From Stagonosporopsis chrysanthemi (lineage: Eukaryota > Ascomycota > Dothideomycetes > Pleosporales > Didymellaceae), in NCBI GenBank assembly GCA_022560025.1, contig JAFISE010000067.1:1-64000 (forward strand): DNA of 64,000 nucleotides. The letters are read 5' to 3'. Positions 31,307 to 43,693 of this stretch are shown here, in pieces. The first letter of the stretch is position 1, and the number at the start of each line of letters is the position of its first letter. The position numbers were made by a program, and so were the translations under genes. The notes below the pieces were generated by a model. That model was not told the origin of the DNA. It did no database searches and saw only the letters and a list, made by a program, of their open reading frames with translations.

Positions 31307-33845
31307 TTATTTTCCGGGGAGAGTGAAGTCCTTGCCATGGCTCTCATTTACGAAATGAGGTCTGGCTCGGGGCATTGGTGGTGGGGGAAGCGGAGAGCTG
31401 TCGATACGATTAGCCTGGATAGCTATCGACTTGTTGCTGCGAAATTTCTTGACACTATATGGGCTCTTTTCCTCCACCATGTCTGCGATCATCTTCAGCA
31501 GGCGAGGCGTCAATGCTGCCTTAGCAGCCATGATCACCGCCTCACCGGCTCTCTTAGGAATGAACGGCGGTAAACAGATTTGAGACCATTCAGAGTGTGA
31601 GCCTGAGTAAAGCATGTTGCGCCTGTATCCTGCGATATTGGTGACGTAGAGAATCAAAGCGTGACAAGCAGGGCAACAACGCTCAGTCACTGACAAAACT
31701 TCAAATCCGACCTTCATCTTCTCGGTAATTTGTGTTGGTGGAAGCTTGAGATGAAAGACACCCGAATCTATCTCGGGGGTGTCAATGTCCGGGTCGACCA
31801 GCTCATCGCGCTTCTGACTGAGAAGAAAGAGGCAGATGCCTATCGTCTCGCAATGAAAAGTGCCGGCCCCTTGCGTCCTCTCTGCAGGTTTCGAAAGGAC
31901 CGTGCTACTATTGAAACCACGACCATAATTGTCCAGCCAGGCGATAATGAGATATCACTGTTCCTCTTCGAACTTCTTCTCTTCGTCGTTTGCAATGTAG
32001 GTGGACTGCTCGAGGCAATCTTTGATGTACAATTGGTTGTCTTTGTACTCTGAAAAAGCTTTGAAGACATTCAACTGGGCCGTTTGTATTATTTTGCTCA
32101 GCGTCCTGTCATGCTGATCCGGCGTGAGGTTGCCACTCAAGGTTACGTAGGCGGAAGTGTGTATGCAAAGCAAACAGGGCCATTCGTAGGCAGCCATTCG
32201 CCATTCCTTTCCGTCAATTCTTGTCTTGAACTCGGCATAATTTTTATCGCGGTCATCGCGATCTTTGATGCTGACTTGCTTGAATGCTTTCCTTGCAGAT
32301 TCTTCTTCGGCCAGATGATCATCAGTTTTGGACGAAGGCACTGAGTTCGACATCCGCTCCGGATTTCCTTGTCCTGGACGAGCGTTGGGTATCTGGAAGT
32401 CGTGCTCTTCGCGAGTCGCTTGAATTCTTTGCTTAGCCTTGACGTTATCAAGCTGGAACTGGATTCCAATCAATGTGAGATTGGCTTCGAGCAAGGGTCT
32501 CAGCTGCACCACCATCTCATTCAGGCATTGAAACCATATGCGGGCTCGCTTGACCTTATCGTCGAGTGACTGGATGATACTTGTGAAAGAGTTTTCGCCT
32601 GCTTGGGAAGGACCTGCTAGATACTCGTCATAATAGTTGACTCGCAGAATCTGAGCCTTCCTTTTGAAGAGCACAAGATCACTGACAGATCTCTCAACAT
32701 TGGTGACGATGGTTGAGACCAGGAGTTGGATAAGGGGGATTGTCGTAGCATCATAGCGTATGGGAGTTGTGCTGTTCCCGAGCAGGGACTCGAATATCTC
32801 GAGCTGCAGCAGGGCGTTCTCACTATTCTCGGCAGCTCCGTCAGTGTCCCCGGTGTTGATCTGTTTGTAATGTTGCTTCAAAAATCGACAAATTCGCAAC
32901 GCTGTGGTCTTTTCCAGGTCGGAAAAGGGCCGAGATGACTGAGTCTGTCCTGAAGATACAAGCACGTACCCAACATGGGAGTCCGAAAGCTGCTCAGTGA
33001 GGGTGGTGTCTGATGTCACCACGTGCTCAAACAAGGGACGTTCGTCGACTCCACGCACCAGCCTTCCATAGATTTTTGCACAAGAACTAAGTAGGACATA
33101 ATCCTGTAGCTTGCTGCGTGCAATAGTGATCTCCGTGTGAGCAGTGGCCTTGTGTGTGTCCTTGATCAGCTTGATGATATTGGCGCAACGTTGTGCGAAG
33201 GTTACATCGGTGGCGGGAAACTTGCCAAATTTCTTGGTCTTTCTGGTACGGGTGAGCAGGAGCTCGGCCATGCTGACCTCGTCCAGCTTCGGGTCGGCAG
33301 GATCGGTCTCCAGGGTGATACCAAGGGGCGCGTATCTCTTAGGGTAGACTTTATCGTCTGGATACAACCTCCAGCCTCCATGATCTTCGTCTGCTCTGGG
33401 GTTGCGCGTGACGTTGAGAGCTGCCGTCTTTGTCTGTACGGAAAGATCCTCTGAGAATTTAGTTTGATCTGTAGATCTGTCAGTTATAGTGCGTTTAAAG
33501 GTAGGGTGCAATCTTGCCATCAATAGCTTCGTCTTCTTCCTCGCCATCCTCCTCATCTGAGCTTAAGTGGTAGGTGACGCGCAACGAGGTTCCATGTTTG
33601 TCAGAGGAAGTGATAGCAACGACCTCGTTGTGTCGCACGAAAATGTTGGCAAGGTGAGTAAGGACGTCGTACAGTTCTTTGTGCTTTGCGCTGTCCGCGA
33701 TATTCATCGTCTCTCCACGCGTCTCGTCGAGCTTGTTGCTGTACAACAGCATTGCCGAGAGAAACTTCGCTTCTAATAGCTGTTCAACGGTCAAGAACTT
33801 GTCGGCCTTTCCGTATTGAATGGACTGAGGCATCTTGGGCTCCAT
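31307..33845 (-). pseudogene. OTT_1508-type deaminase-domain protein with in-frame TGA
   Basis: A long frame (33518-33845 plus 31307-33468) encoding about 829 codons, broken by one TGA at 31955-31957. The frame continues past the stop for 215 codons without another stop, and that part holds the zinc-deaminase signature: FHCETIGICLF (His-x-Glu) and, about 55 residues on, ERCCPACH (Cys-x2-Cys), then SGSHSEWSQICLPPF. This is what I recall of the fungal OTT_1508-like deaminase family (PF14441). The region before the stop (about 600 aa) is helical and charged, with an acidic stretch SSDEEDGEEEDE. The intron at 33469-33517 appears to be GC-AG, since no GT donor exists there. The stop may be a real nonsense mutation (a CGA-to-TGA change would suffice), a base error, or readthrough. 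It is not an ETP gene. Confidence 0.65.
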
Positions 33846-36800
33846 GATCGTGACGCCTCGGTGCGGGTGTCGTGCTGTCGAGTTGGTCACTACAAAACGC
33901 GATAGTGGTGGGAAATCTTGAGAAGGGCAAGCTCTGGATCTATGGTGAGAGCGCAAAGCGTTTGTCGTGGTGCCGATGTGATTTGTTCAGCCGCCTCTAC
34001 TTGGTAGCGAGGGAACCAACCAAGGAACATGTTTCTCAACGCGACACGTGACTCATCACGAAGCAAACCACAGCTAATGATGGCTTAGTGTGACCGCAAT
34101 TGATACTTTGCCCACCAACTACTACTCTGTCGCATTTGGGCCATCTCTTTCCAAGCAGCATCTCGCAATCTCTATGCTTCTTCTGTACCATCGCCCATTC
34201 TTCCACGCAATCAGCGTGACGCCGAATAGGTTCCATTCAGGTAACCCTCTGTTCCTTTGGCACATAGCAAGACCACGTTCAATGCTCCTTGTCCATTCTA
34301 CAATTTGTCGATGTTACCGAGTGCCATGACGCCTGAGCTTGGTATCCTCGGCCTCTAGGGGATTGAGCACACGCGAATCGTTCAATCGCATTGTACCATC
34401 GGGTGGTTGATACATTGGTTCGGTTGGCGTTAGGCAAAGAAACACAGTGCAATTCGGCGAAAGCCTAAGCTCCGAGCTCGAAAGTTCCCTAGCGCCTTGT
34501 CTATTCTTCTAAACAAGGTCAGCCTTGACAACTATTTGCTTGTAAGTTTCTGTTTCTAGTGGTATTCTACGTGCTTCGAAAGCTCAAAGTGTGGCGGGGC
34601 AGAGGGTCGATGTGGAGACAACAAGCTTGCGATGTACATACAGACTGAAGGCCTGACAGTGTGTAGCATCACGTGATCTGCAGCCAAATTTGCCTTTGAA
34701 ACCAGACGTTCAAGTGTAGAGGTACACGAGCGAGCAATATTCCGACAATAGGATGTCTGAGCAGCAAGATGACCACGCCGCTTCGACATCAAGGCTTGTA
34801 TCCTGTGAGCGATACGCGACTCGATGTCCTCCAGGAGTCCTGATCGAACAGCCTTCTGCAGGGCAACCGTCATCTGAGCTTGTCACTCCTGCCAGACCCA
34901 TTCCTGCGGGAACCCTGGATTCCCGCAGTAGTGGCAACCAGGACGGCAACCAGCAAGGACCCATGCTTGACATCAGATCTTTGGGATCGCCTCCAAGGCT
35001 CAGCAGAGAAGCTTGGGAGCGAAGCCAAGGTCGTGTTGTGGGTTGCAGAGGTTGTGGAGGGCGAAGACGGAAGTCGGCAAACGTTGCGTCTTGGGTTCAA
35101 GGATCGTCAAGACTGAAGAGTCCGGGGTTGAGAGCTTGAATCGACGACATGCGGCTGACTGTGGTGAGTATTGTAGCGCTTGACAAGATGAGATGCGTAT
35201 GCTGGCAAGCAATCTGCTCGACTATGTTGAATGATAAGTATGAAGTGTTGTGTTGTAGGTTTGCACACGTGGGCCCTTCCAGCTCGAACTTGAGCTAGGA
35301 CGCTTCGGGGTTTGGCGCAGCCAGACAGTTTTCGACGCTCATGTCGAAATTCGGTGCTGTCAGGCTCATCATCGTTTGCACGCATTCGCTGACCGGCATC
35401 CGTTCGCGGCTACCCAACTCTCTGTCAGCCTGTAAGAAGTGGTCAGCTTATCGTTACGTAGGACGAACCCCCGATCAGCCCTGTGCGAAGCTTGTTCAGG
35501 CTGTGTTACGGTACATCGTCGCTGGCTGGTGTGCCTTGGCGACAAGGCGTCCACCAATGTCACACCTATACTCGGAATGGTGGTCTGTTCGAAGGTGAGT
35601 TATGAGCAGCCATCAATCGCAGGCTTGCAAAGACTGAGCGCTATTCAACACCTAGTGTGAACAGCTGAGTGCCAGCGTTCAGGGGAGCCAGAAGTTCGTA
35701 TTGCCACCGCACGTGTTGCTCGCAGTCCCACTATACCCGCTACATCCCCGTCGAGGCGCGCTGCATCAGACCCTTGAGCCACCCTCAATGGCTTCCGGGT
35801 CCACCATTCCTATTGAGTCCGGAGATTGACACCAGCTTCGGTAACCTTGCATGATCTATCACGCGCTTCCTTTGCAAGGTTGGATTCGCTTCTCTGGATC
35901 ATGATGCGCCAAGTCAACCATCGCCTATGTATGTTGCGCTCATCATGGCGCGTGGGCACGACCATCGTAGCTGTGTCTGCGCCTGCATCGAGAGAGTTTG
36001 CTGCTGATGGCGATTTATTCGTCATGGTCCAGCATGACATGGCGAAGGTCAATCGGCGGCGTCTGGTCTAACTTTAATACGGTGTTGTTGATGCGCAGCG
36101 ACCGACCCGATCAGGCCAAAGCAGGTGTCACTTGCTGCTTGTCAAGGTGTAGAATGTTGTTGTAGTGAAACTACAGTAAAGTCGCACGATATCCTTGTGA
36201 GCGTACAGCGTGCAACCTCGAACGGGGAAAGTCGATCTTCAATCCCGCCCAAACTAATTCCCTGGGATGCTCTGGCGATGCATGCTGGGCTGAGGTCTTT
36301 AAGACCCTTCATGAGCCTAATGTCCAGCAGCAAGAGCGTCGAATGCGAACTGTTTTTGTGCCAGATCCGTACATCGAATTTGCGACAGAGACCAGGTGGC
36401 CGAATGCGTGCATGCTGTTGGCTGAACTGGTCCCTCGGTTACAGGTGCTATTTGTGTGGAATTGGAGGATGAATTGCAAATTCAGCGTCGGCGACTCCCG
36501 TTACAGTCGAAAACCATCATCGCCGCATTGGACTCGATTTTGATAGCGCTCTCCCAATTCGCCTCTTTCCGTATCGAGGAGGCCGTGGGCAGCCAGTCGA
36601 TCCGAGGGCCATCGAGGCCATGCTGTGTCGCGCTTCTGGAAGGTAGAACCAAGTACGCGGACTGCCAATTTGCGTCAAGTAAACAGTCACCAAACCGGGG
36701 CGCTGTAAGCCGTCAACGCAGCGCACCACTGGGGGAATGGTGGGTTGAAGTACAAACGTGGTCCACGTGGGGTCGCTGATTGGTTCTCCGCATTGCCCGT

Positions 36801-37338
36801 CGCCAAGTCCGCTAATTCCTTTTGCAGCGCCTCCTGCCTGGGCGCCGAGTCCCATTGTCGGTCGATTGCCTGGTTGTGAGTTCGAGGCGCTCCACAGAAC
36901 TTCAAGATTCCACACCGAAGCTTGAGTGCTGAACGCTAGTGCCGGCGGAATGGCATACCTTGATGCCAAGTCTCAGCGATCTGATGCGGATCCCCCGCCC
37001 AATGAGAGCAGACCATGCAACAACGTGTGCGCTCTTTCACCATCGAAATCTGCACGCTGAGTGGCTGAGCGCGTGCAAAGAGGCAGAAACGACGGGTTGA
37101 CTGCTGATGGCTGCACCAATATGCGCCTTTAGCCCGCATTACCAGGGCTGGATCCCAAGGATTTTGCAGCAGGCGGTACCACGAGCAGGGCCGACACGAG
37201 TAGCCTAAAGCCGCAGCACTCGATTTGCATACATATATAGGGTCTCACAGACTCCCCTGGTTCCCGTCTTCAGCCAGCGGTTCCTACTACAGCTCAGTAC
37301 CACAATACACCTGCGTGCCTGCAGACGACAACACCACA
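33846..37338. other. 3.5-kb gene-poor intergenic region
   Basis: No convincing gene. Around 34556-35139 overlapping open frames of 76-128 codons exist on both strands (for example plus-strand 34753-35139), but none has recognisable domains or a splice pattern. CACGTGGG occurs near 35266 and at 36764. Confidence 0.5.
36764..36771 (+). promoter_or_regulatory. Candidate Pho4/NUC-1 site upstream of phosphate permease
   Basis: CACGTGGG, the high-affinity Pho4-type E-box, 568 bp before the PHO-4 permease ATG. A TATATA element lies at about 37234-37239, roughly 100 bp upstream of the ATG. Other CACGTGGG copies occur near 35266 and 40395, so specificity is uncertain. Confidence 0.35.
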
Positions 37339-39180
37339 ATGGCGCGCCTTACACAGTACAACTATGTCTTCGCCATTGGCACGTTCTTTGCCATGCTCGA
37401 TGCGTACAATAACGGTGCTAGTAAGTTGCCAACCACACCGTCACTCTAGGAACAGTCATTGACCAGTCCTCCAGACGATGTTGCTAACGCTTGGGCTACT
37501 TCGGTCTCTTCCCGCTCCGTAACCTACCGCCAGGCCATGATCTTGGGTACCATCTTCGAGATGGTCGGTGCTATCACTGTCGGTGCCCGTACCGCCGACA
37601 CCATCAAGAACGGTATCATTCCCAACAGCGCTTTCCGTGGCGATGCTGGTGTTCAGATGCTCGCCTTCACATGCGCTCTGGCCGGTGCCTCCATCTGGGT
37701 CATGTGGTGCACAAGGCACTCTGCTCACGTCTCCTCCTCATACTCGCTCATCTCTTCCGTTGCCGGTGTCGGTGTTGCTGTCGCTGGTGCTAGCAAAGTC
37801 CAGTGGGGATGGAATAAGGGCAAGGGTCTCGGTGCTATCTTCGCTGGTCTTGGTATGGCTCCTGCCGCATCAGCCTGCTTCGGTGCCATCATCTTCATGC
37901 TCATCAAGACGATCGTTCACCTCCGCAAGAACCCGGTCCCCTGGGCCATCTGGACTGCGCCCTTCTTCTTCCTGATCGCCGGTACCATCTGCACCCTTTC
38001 CATCGTCTACAAGGGATCCCCCAACCTCGGTCTGAACAAGAAGCCTGCGTGGTATGTCGCCACAGTCACCGTCTCTTGCGGTGTCGGTCTTGCCCTTGTG
38101 GCCTTCCTCCTCTTCGTTCCCTATCTTTACTGCAAGGTCGTCAAGCGCGATCACACTGTCCGCTGGTACCACATGTTCCAGGGTCCCCTCCTCTTCCGCC
38201 GCCCTACCGTCGAAGGTGCTGAAGCTGCTCGCGTTCCTGACTATGCTGTTGTCCAGCACGACGATGAGGAGGTCAAGCCTGAACTCAAGAAGTCCGACAG
38301 CTCTTCCGACGAAATCACCCCTGCCGACCACGAGAAGGGCGTTGTCGTTTCTGAGGAGCGCCAGCTCAGCTACAAGGAGCTCATGCAGCAAGGTCAGGAC
38401 CGCTTCCACGCCAGGCTCAGGACCAAGAGCGGTCTTCTCGGCTGGGCCATGCGCTACCTCCATGAGAACAAGATTCAGACTGGCGAGATCTACGAGAAGC
38501 AGAATATGATCATCACCCTCAAGCGCATTCCCGCAATGATCGTTGTCGGTGCCCTCTACGGTGCCAACTACGACATCCACGCCGCCCAGACTGGTATTCA
38601 CGGTACCCCCGAGGGCCGCCGCATGGAGCGCGTTTACTCTCATGCCCCCAAGTACTCCAACGAGGTCGAGCACACTTACTCTTTCGTCCAAGTCCTTACT
38701 GCCTGCACTGCCTCGTTCGCTCACGGCGCCAACGATATCGGTAACGCTGTCGGCCCTTGGGCTGTCATCTACTCTGCCTGGAACACCGGTAACGCCGCCC
38801 AGTCTAAGGCTCCTGTACCCATCTGGCAGCTTGCTGCTCTTTCCGCCACTCTGTCTCTTGGTCTGATCACCTACGGTTACAACATCATGAAGGTTATGGG
38901 TAACAAGATTACCTACCACTCACCTTCGCGTGGTTGCTCCATGGAGATGGGTGCTGCTCTTACCGTCCTCATCTTCTCGCAGTACTCCCTCCCCGTCTCG
39001 ACATCCATGTGCATCACCGGTGCTACCGTCGGTGTCGGTCTCTGCAACGGTACCATCAAGGCCGTTAACTGGCAGCGTGTTGGTCTCCTTGTCTTCTCCT
39101 GGATCATGACCATCCCCATTGCCGGTACCATTGGTGGTCTTGCCATGGGTATCGTCCTTAACGCTCCCCACTTCGGTTAA
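37339..39180 (+). CDS. Na+/phosphate symporter, PHO-4 (PiT) family
   Basis: 595-aa plasma-membrane phosphate permease. Exons 37339-37420 and 37475-39180; the 54-bp intron sits inside the family signature and splicing gives NNGANDVANAWATS. The second signature copy is AHGANDIGNAVGPW in the C-terminal half, as expected for the two inverted PiT repeats. Multiple membrane helices flank a charged cytosolic loop of about 150 residues (EEVKPELKKSDSSSDE region). The codon use is strongly GC-ending, which also creates a long antisense open frame. By analogy with Neurospora pho-4 it probably imports phosphate with Na+ and is induced on phosphate starvation. Confidence 0.93.
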
Positions 39181-41363
39181 GCGTTAAATCTTCTGCGTCT
39201 TCAAAAATTGTCCCCCTGGTTTACGAATACCCTCTTTCTTTAGCGATCTTCAATCGTTGTGCGGCATGATTAGACTTACTTCACTGTAGATAGTGATTAA
39301 TGCGCCAAAATACACAACATTCTCTGAAACTTCATCTTTCAAGTGACGAAAACACCCTCTCTCTCACTCCATGCCACATTACTTCCATTTCATCATGGCT
39401 CAGACAAGACTTTGCACCACTTGCACCTTGCGGGTCGAATAGCTACCTTACTGATGTTACGCATATTGCTTGTTGTTTGAGCCGCTACCTTGGTTATGGT
39501 CGACTTAAGTGCATACCTTAGATCTCTAGTCAATGTGCAATATTTTCACTGGCAGTCTTTACTATTGCAAGACAAGCGCAGCGACTTGGATTACATGGAA
39601 CTGCGCTCTCACACCCGTTTCCACTTGATCGTTGGTTTCAGTGACAGTGTGGCTGAACCTGTGCGTGTTGAAATCCGCACTGATGTCCGGCTTTGAGGGT
39701 GGTCAGACACTGGTTCAAAATTTCGATCTCAAGTCTGGTCGATCACGACGGCCCCAGCTGACCAACATAAGCAGACATGAGAACGACGTTTGACGAGTGG
39801 AAGATCTTATCCAGCCTCTGCGTGCAGATCTCAAGACAAGCGCACAAGCGCTGGCATCTCCACCACGAGGCCTCCAAACGCCACTGATTCGCCTGACAAC
39901 ATCATCGCCAGCACCGCAACCGCGCACACTCTCAGCCATGACAACATCCACGATCATACAAACAACTTGACCAGAGCGCCACGCGACAGATCTCCACTAC
40001 ACTCAGCGACCACCCACCTGGTCCAAAAATCCCTCACCTGGATCACCATCACACCCACCGTCTTGGCACTCCTCGCGTAGGTGCCCTCCACATCGCCCCA
40101 CCCTTTCCCAGCCCTACCCGCCGAGCAGCCACCCTAACAAACTCTAGACCCGACCTCCAACTCACTTCACAAGCAAGCCCTAAGCTTCTCGTGCATCTAG
40201 GCAGACGAAGAAATGCGAAGAGCTTGGGAAACAGGGCGGCAATAGCTTGTCACTTCGCGGTGGAGGGAAGAGTGGATGGTTTTGGGATGGTAGGGCGTGG
40301 CAGCGTGCCGGTTTGCTGCAGCAATCTGTAGGAGGACTTTGACTTTGGATTTTGGTGGATGGTGAGTCGGACGAGTGAGGGGGAGGATTGGGGCACGTGG
40401 GCTTGGCGGGGAGGACGGATGCGTCTAGACGGCTTTGGAGTGGTGTAAGGTCGAACTCAAAAGAGAACACTGAAGGAATTGAAAGGATAGTTCTGTGCAT
40501 ATGAAGTCCTTCGAGGCACATGGGTGGCACGTCGTTGGTAGGGGGTCCCAGTGTGGATGCGACGCTACGCATCGAGTTCCAGCGGCGCATTTACCGTCGG
40601 TGCAAAATCTGCCATAGCCACTTCACTGCTGTCAGACACAATGGATCCTGTTGTTTTTCGAAACTCCTGCGTCACGTTTCGTTTGAGTTGCAAGGAAAAT
40701 AGACGTTCGGAATATAGAGGTACTGAGCTGGAAGTGACACGATTGAAAGCTGTTGTCGTGTTTGTCATATGGTCCCATGGATCTTTCGTAAGTAGCATTT
40801 GCCCCAAGAACGGTGCATGTCGCAACGGAATTCCGAACCGTAGTTTGGTTCTGATAGAGCTACTGGTGCTGGCAAATCATAATACCAGTAACATTGGGAT
40901 GTTGAAAAAACATCTACAATAGCCTTGTTAAGGCGCTTAGAGTACGAAAATTTGTACAACCTAGTAGTGTGATACTGAGTGACGTGCAGTCTACGTGTGA
41001 GCTATTATCGGTGCCTGTTGAAATGTATGGACCCCCCTTGATATGGTAGACCACGTCAAGGATCACTCCTGATTGGCTGACCACAGCTTGCAACTAATCA
41101 GAAGTAAGACACAGCCTAACGTACCGGACTTAGGGGTGTCCGCACATTTCAACAACCATTAAAACGTGGCCGTATATATCCGTGACCTTAGAACATGCAG
41201 TAAGCATTATTAGAGATGAGAACACGGTTCTTCGAACCTTCGTCTTTCGATTGAGACTAGGCGTTGCACAGAGGCTCTGTCAATGTATATACACGCTGTG
41301 CTAATATGTACAAAAGAATTTGGTATAAGTCCCAGATGGCTCTCTTCGTCTATGACCGGGCGC
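39181..41363. other. 2.2-kb intergenic region, no gene
   Basis: Between the phosphate permease and pectate lyase stop codons. Apart from the inverted-repeat element at 41016-41154, only short unsupported open frames are seen. Confidence 0.55.
41016..41154. mobile_element. Small MITE-like element with 23-bp TIRs
   Basis: 139-bp segment bounded by inverted repeats. The left end (41016-41038) begins TGTTGAAATGTATGGAC and the right end (41132-41154), read on the opposite strand, begins TGTTGAAATGTGCGGAC; 20 of 23 positions match. No coding capacity. No clear target-site duplication is visible, so it may be old or its true ends may differ. Confidence 0.55.
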
Positions 41364-42334
41364 TTAGCAGGGACCATCCTTTGCGCCAGGACCGTTGTAG
41401 TTCTGGCAAGGTGTCTTCGCAGTGGTGCACACGTTTACGAGAGTCGCCTTGTCGCCGTTGGCCTTAGTGATGCCAGCAACTTCGCCTCCGTTGTTTGCAA
41501 TGACACCGTCAATGTAGACCTCACGGGCGCACTTCTGGCACTGCGTTGTATCGTTAGCACATCGCTGTGTATAATTTGTTATGCTGTGAGGCGTGGCCAG
41601 CTCAGGTAAGGGGGTTTAGAGGAATAGGAACCGGAAATATGTTGGGTACTTACTGTTCCGCACGAGCGGTAGACCTTTCCGTAGTTCTCGGCGTAGAAGT
41701 TGAAGATCTGGAAACGAAAATGTCAGACATAAACACGTAGAATTTATTGTGCGCGCAAACTGACCTCAACCCTTCCGCATCCGTTGTGCTGGATGACCTT
41801 GTCGGCAGCATTGTAAGCGCCTCCACCGATGATTCGGGTTACGTCGCCAGCGCGGTCGTCTTTCTTGAAGATTGTCAGCTCTCGTCACTCTCCAAATGCG
41901 TCTCTGTATGACTTACGATGGAGATAGCATCCTCGCAAACATCCTCAAACCAAACGAACTCGATGTTGCAGCCTCCACCCTTGCAGTACACGCCCTCACC
42001 AACAGTCTTGCCGATGATAGCGTTACGAAGTGTTCCGCCGCGCTCAACGACGAAGGCAGTATCCTTCTCGCCTGTTGTATGTGTCAGCGGAAATTATGAT
42101 GGCAAAATGAAGCGCTTTCTACGTACCTCCTTCACCTGTACCGCAGGAGCTGGGGCTACGGTCGTACTTTGCCCACCCAGCGTCAAAGACCTGGCCAGCC
42201 TTGACATAGATTGGAGCAGAAATCTTCTTGGTCGATGTGGGCTTGGGGACGCCACCCTTGTAGGCACCACAGGCCAAAGCTGCAGGAAGGGCACCCATCA
42301 GGGCAAGGACGGCGGTTCCGGCGTTGAGAAGCAT
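41364..42334 (-). CDS. Secreted pectate lyase, PL3 family (no.1)
   Basis: 238-aa pectate lyase. Five exons: 42127-42334, 41917-42071, 41765-41863, 41654-41707, 41364-41564, with introns of 55, 53, 57 and 89 bp. A signal peptide (MLLNAGTAVLALMGALPAALA) precedes the mature parallel beta-helix. PL3 features are FDAGWAKYDRSPSSC, VWFEDVCEDAISI, IIGGGAYNAADKVIQHNG, NFYAENYGKVYRSCG and multiple Cys. The enzyme cleaves polygalacturonate by beta-elimination in a Ca2+-dependent way, degrading plant cell walls outside the cell. Length is normal for the family, with no breaks. Confidence 0.93.
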
Positions 42335-43693
42335 AGTGAAGGGAAGAAAGTAGATGAATATGTTCAGTAGTGAGTGCAATGTAGCAAGTGTGGTGTTTTG
42401 TCTCGAGGTGGGTGATGATCCATCTCATTTATATAGAGACCACAGTGAGCATGGGAAATAATGATTTCCATACTGAGACTCCGCATTTGCTCGGTGGCTA
42501 CCGCGATAGAGCTAACGGGTCTCCAGTTTCCTGAAATTGTGTTCATCTATTCCCATTGGCATGCTAGTCTCGTGTATGGCTAAGGCTTGGCTGAAACGGC
42601 TACCAAGACGGTGAAGTGGAGCTCGTCTTTATCGATACCTACTCAAGACTTGTGTAAAGTCTTTTTGGTTTTGCGAAAATAGTCCTTAGGACAAGACTCC
42701 AGTTGGCAACCGAAGCCTCCGTTCCGTGAGGAAGGAAAAACATCCTCCATGGGCCCTGACGCGCGAGAAAGATCCTTGTTGGAGCCGGCTTCAATTAGCA
42801 ATAACTCAGCCTCGTCTGCAGAGGTGCACGTAAACACTATAATTGGAGGTCTTTTCCCAAGACCTAAGGACATGCTGTTTGTAGCTAGCGATGTCGGAAA
42901 GACAACTCCTCATGAGGTCTGAAACTTGGCGTACAATAATTCTCCGTGACCCACACGTCACGTCCAAGACTTGGCGTACCTTCCAGAAATTACCGAAATT
43001 CATGAATGCTGTACTTTAGTTTGGAACGACACGGCGATGCTACCAAGTCAAGACAAAGGTGTTCATGTCTCCTAATGCCATTGCTTTGAATCAATCGCAC
43101 ACTGTGGTTAGGGACAGGGCCTTAGTACACGTGCTCTATGATCTGTAAAGTGGGTCGAGGTGGCTATTGCACTCCGATCAGGCTGGAAGTGTCGTAGAAG
43201 GCCGTGCAAGTTCAATTTGATGCATGAATTTCTGACGAAAACGCCGAATACAAATTGAAAGAAGACAAGAAATGTGAACATTGCTTCGGAAAGCAATCGT
43301 ACATATCCATAACTGGTGAATATTGTGGGGCTATAGAGCGTGTCAGTGTGATGATATGGAGGATTGAAGAAGCGGTGGGTGGATATTTTACTTCGCCAAA
43401 GATTGAGTACAAGAGAAAAGATCGACACTTCCAGTAGATTTTATCTGAACATTAGGATGAGCGATAAACCAAGTCCTCTGAATGGTTGATCTGAATCCAT
43501 CAAGAAAGACACAAAGCCAGAACCGAGTGTCATCTGGACTGTTCCTTCAAATGACGCTGACTGACACGCCAACTGCAGAACACCAGACGCTACTTACCGC
43601 CTCCAACCATTAACATCGCATTTTGGAATCTGTTTCCTCTTCACAGCTACCTCATATTCCAGCCATGCGTTGCAGATAAAGAAGAGAGGCGAT
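42335..43693. other. 1.36-kb intergenic region, no gene
   Basis: Holds the pectate lyase promoter and the 3' side of the RRM gene. Short open frames only; nothing recognised. Confidence 0.55.

Noticed and set aside
31840..32070. 76-codon minus-strand frame over the deaminase gene
   Set aside because: Out of frame with the deaminase gene, which reads through here in another frame with the His-x-Glu motif.
34556..35139. Overlapping open frames of 76-128 codons on both strands as a possible small gene
   Set aside because: No recognisable domain, no splice-consistent extension, and mutually exclusive frames of similar quality.
37870..38919. 349-codon minus-strand open frame
   Set aside because: Antisense shadow of the PHO-4 permease; low-complexity Gly/Val/Asp composition typical of mirrored codons.
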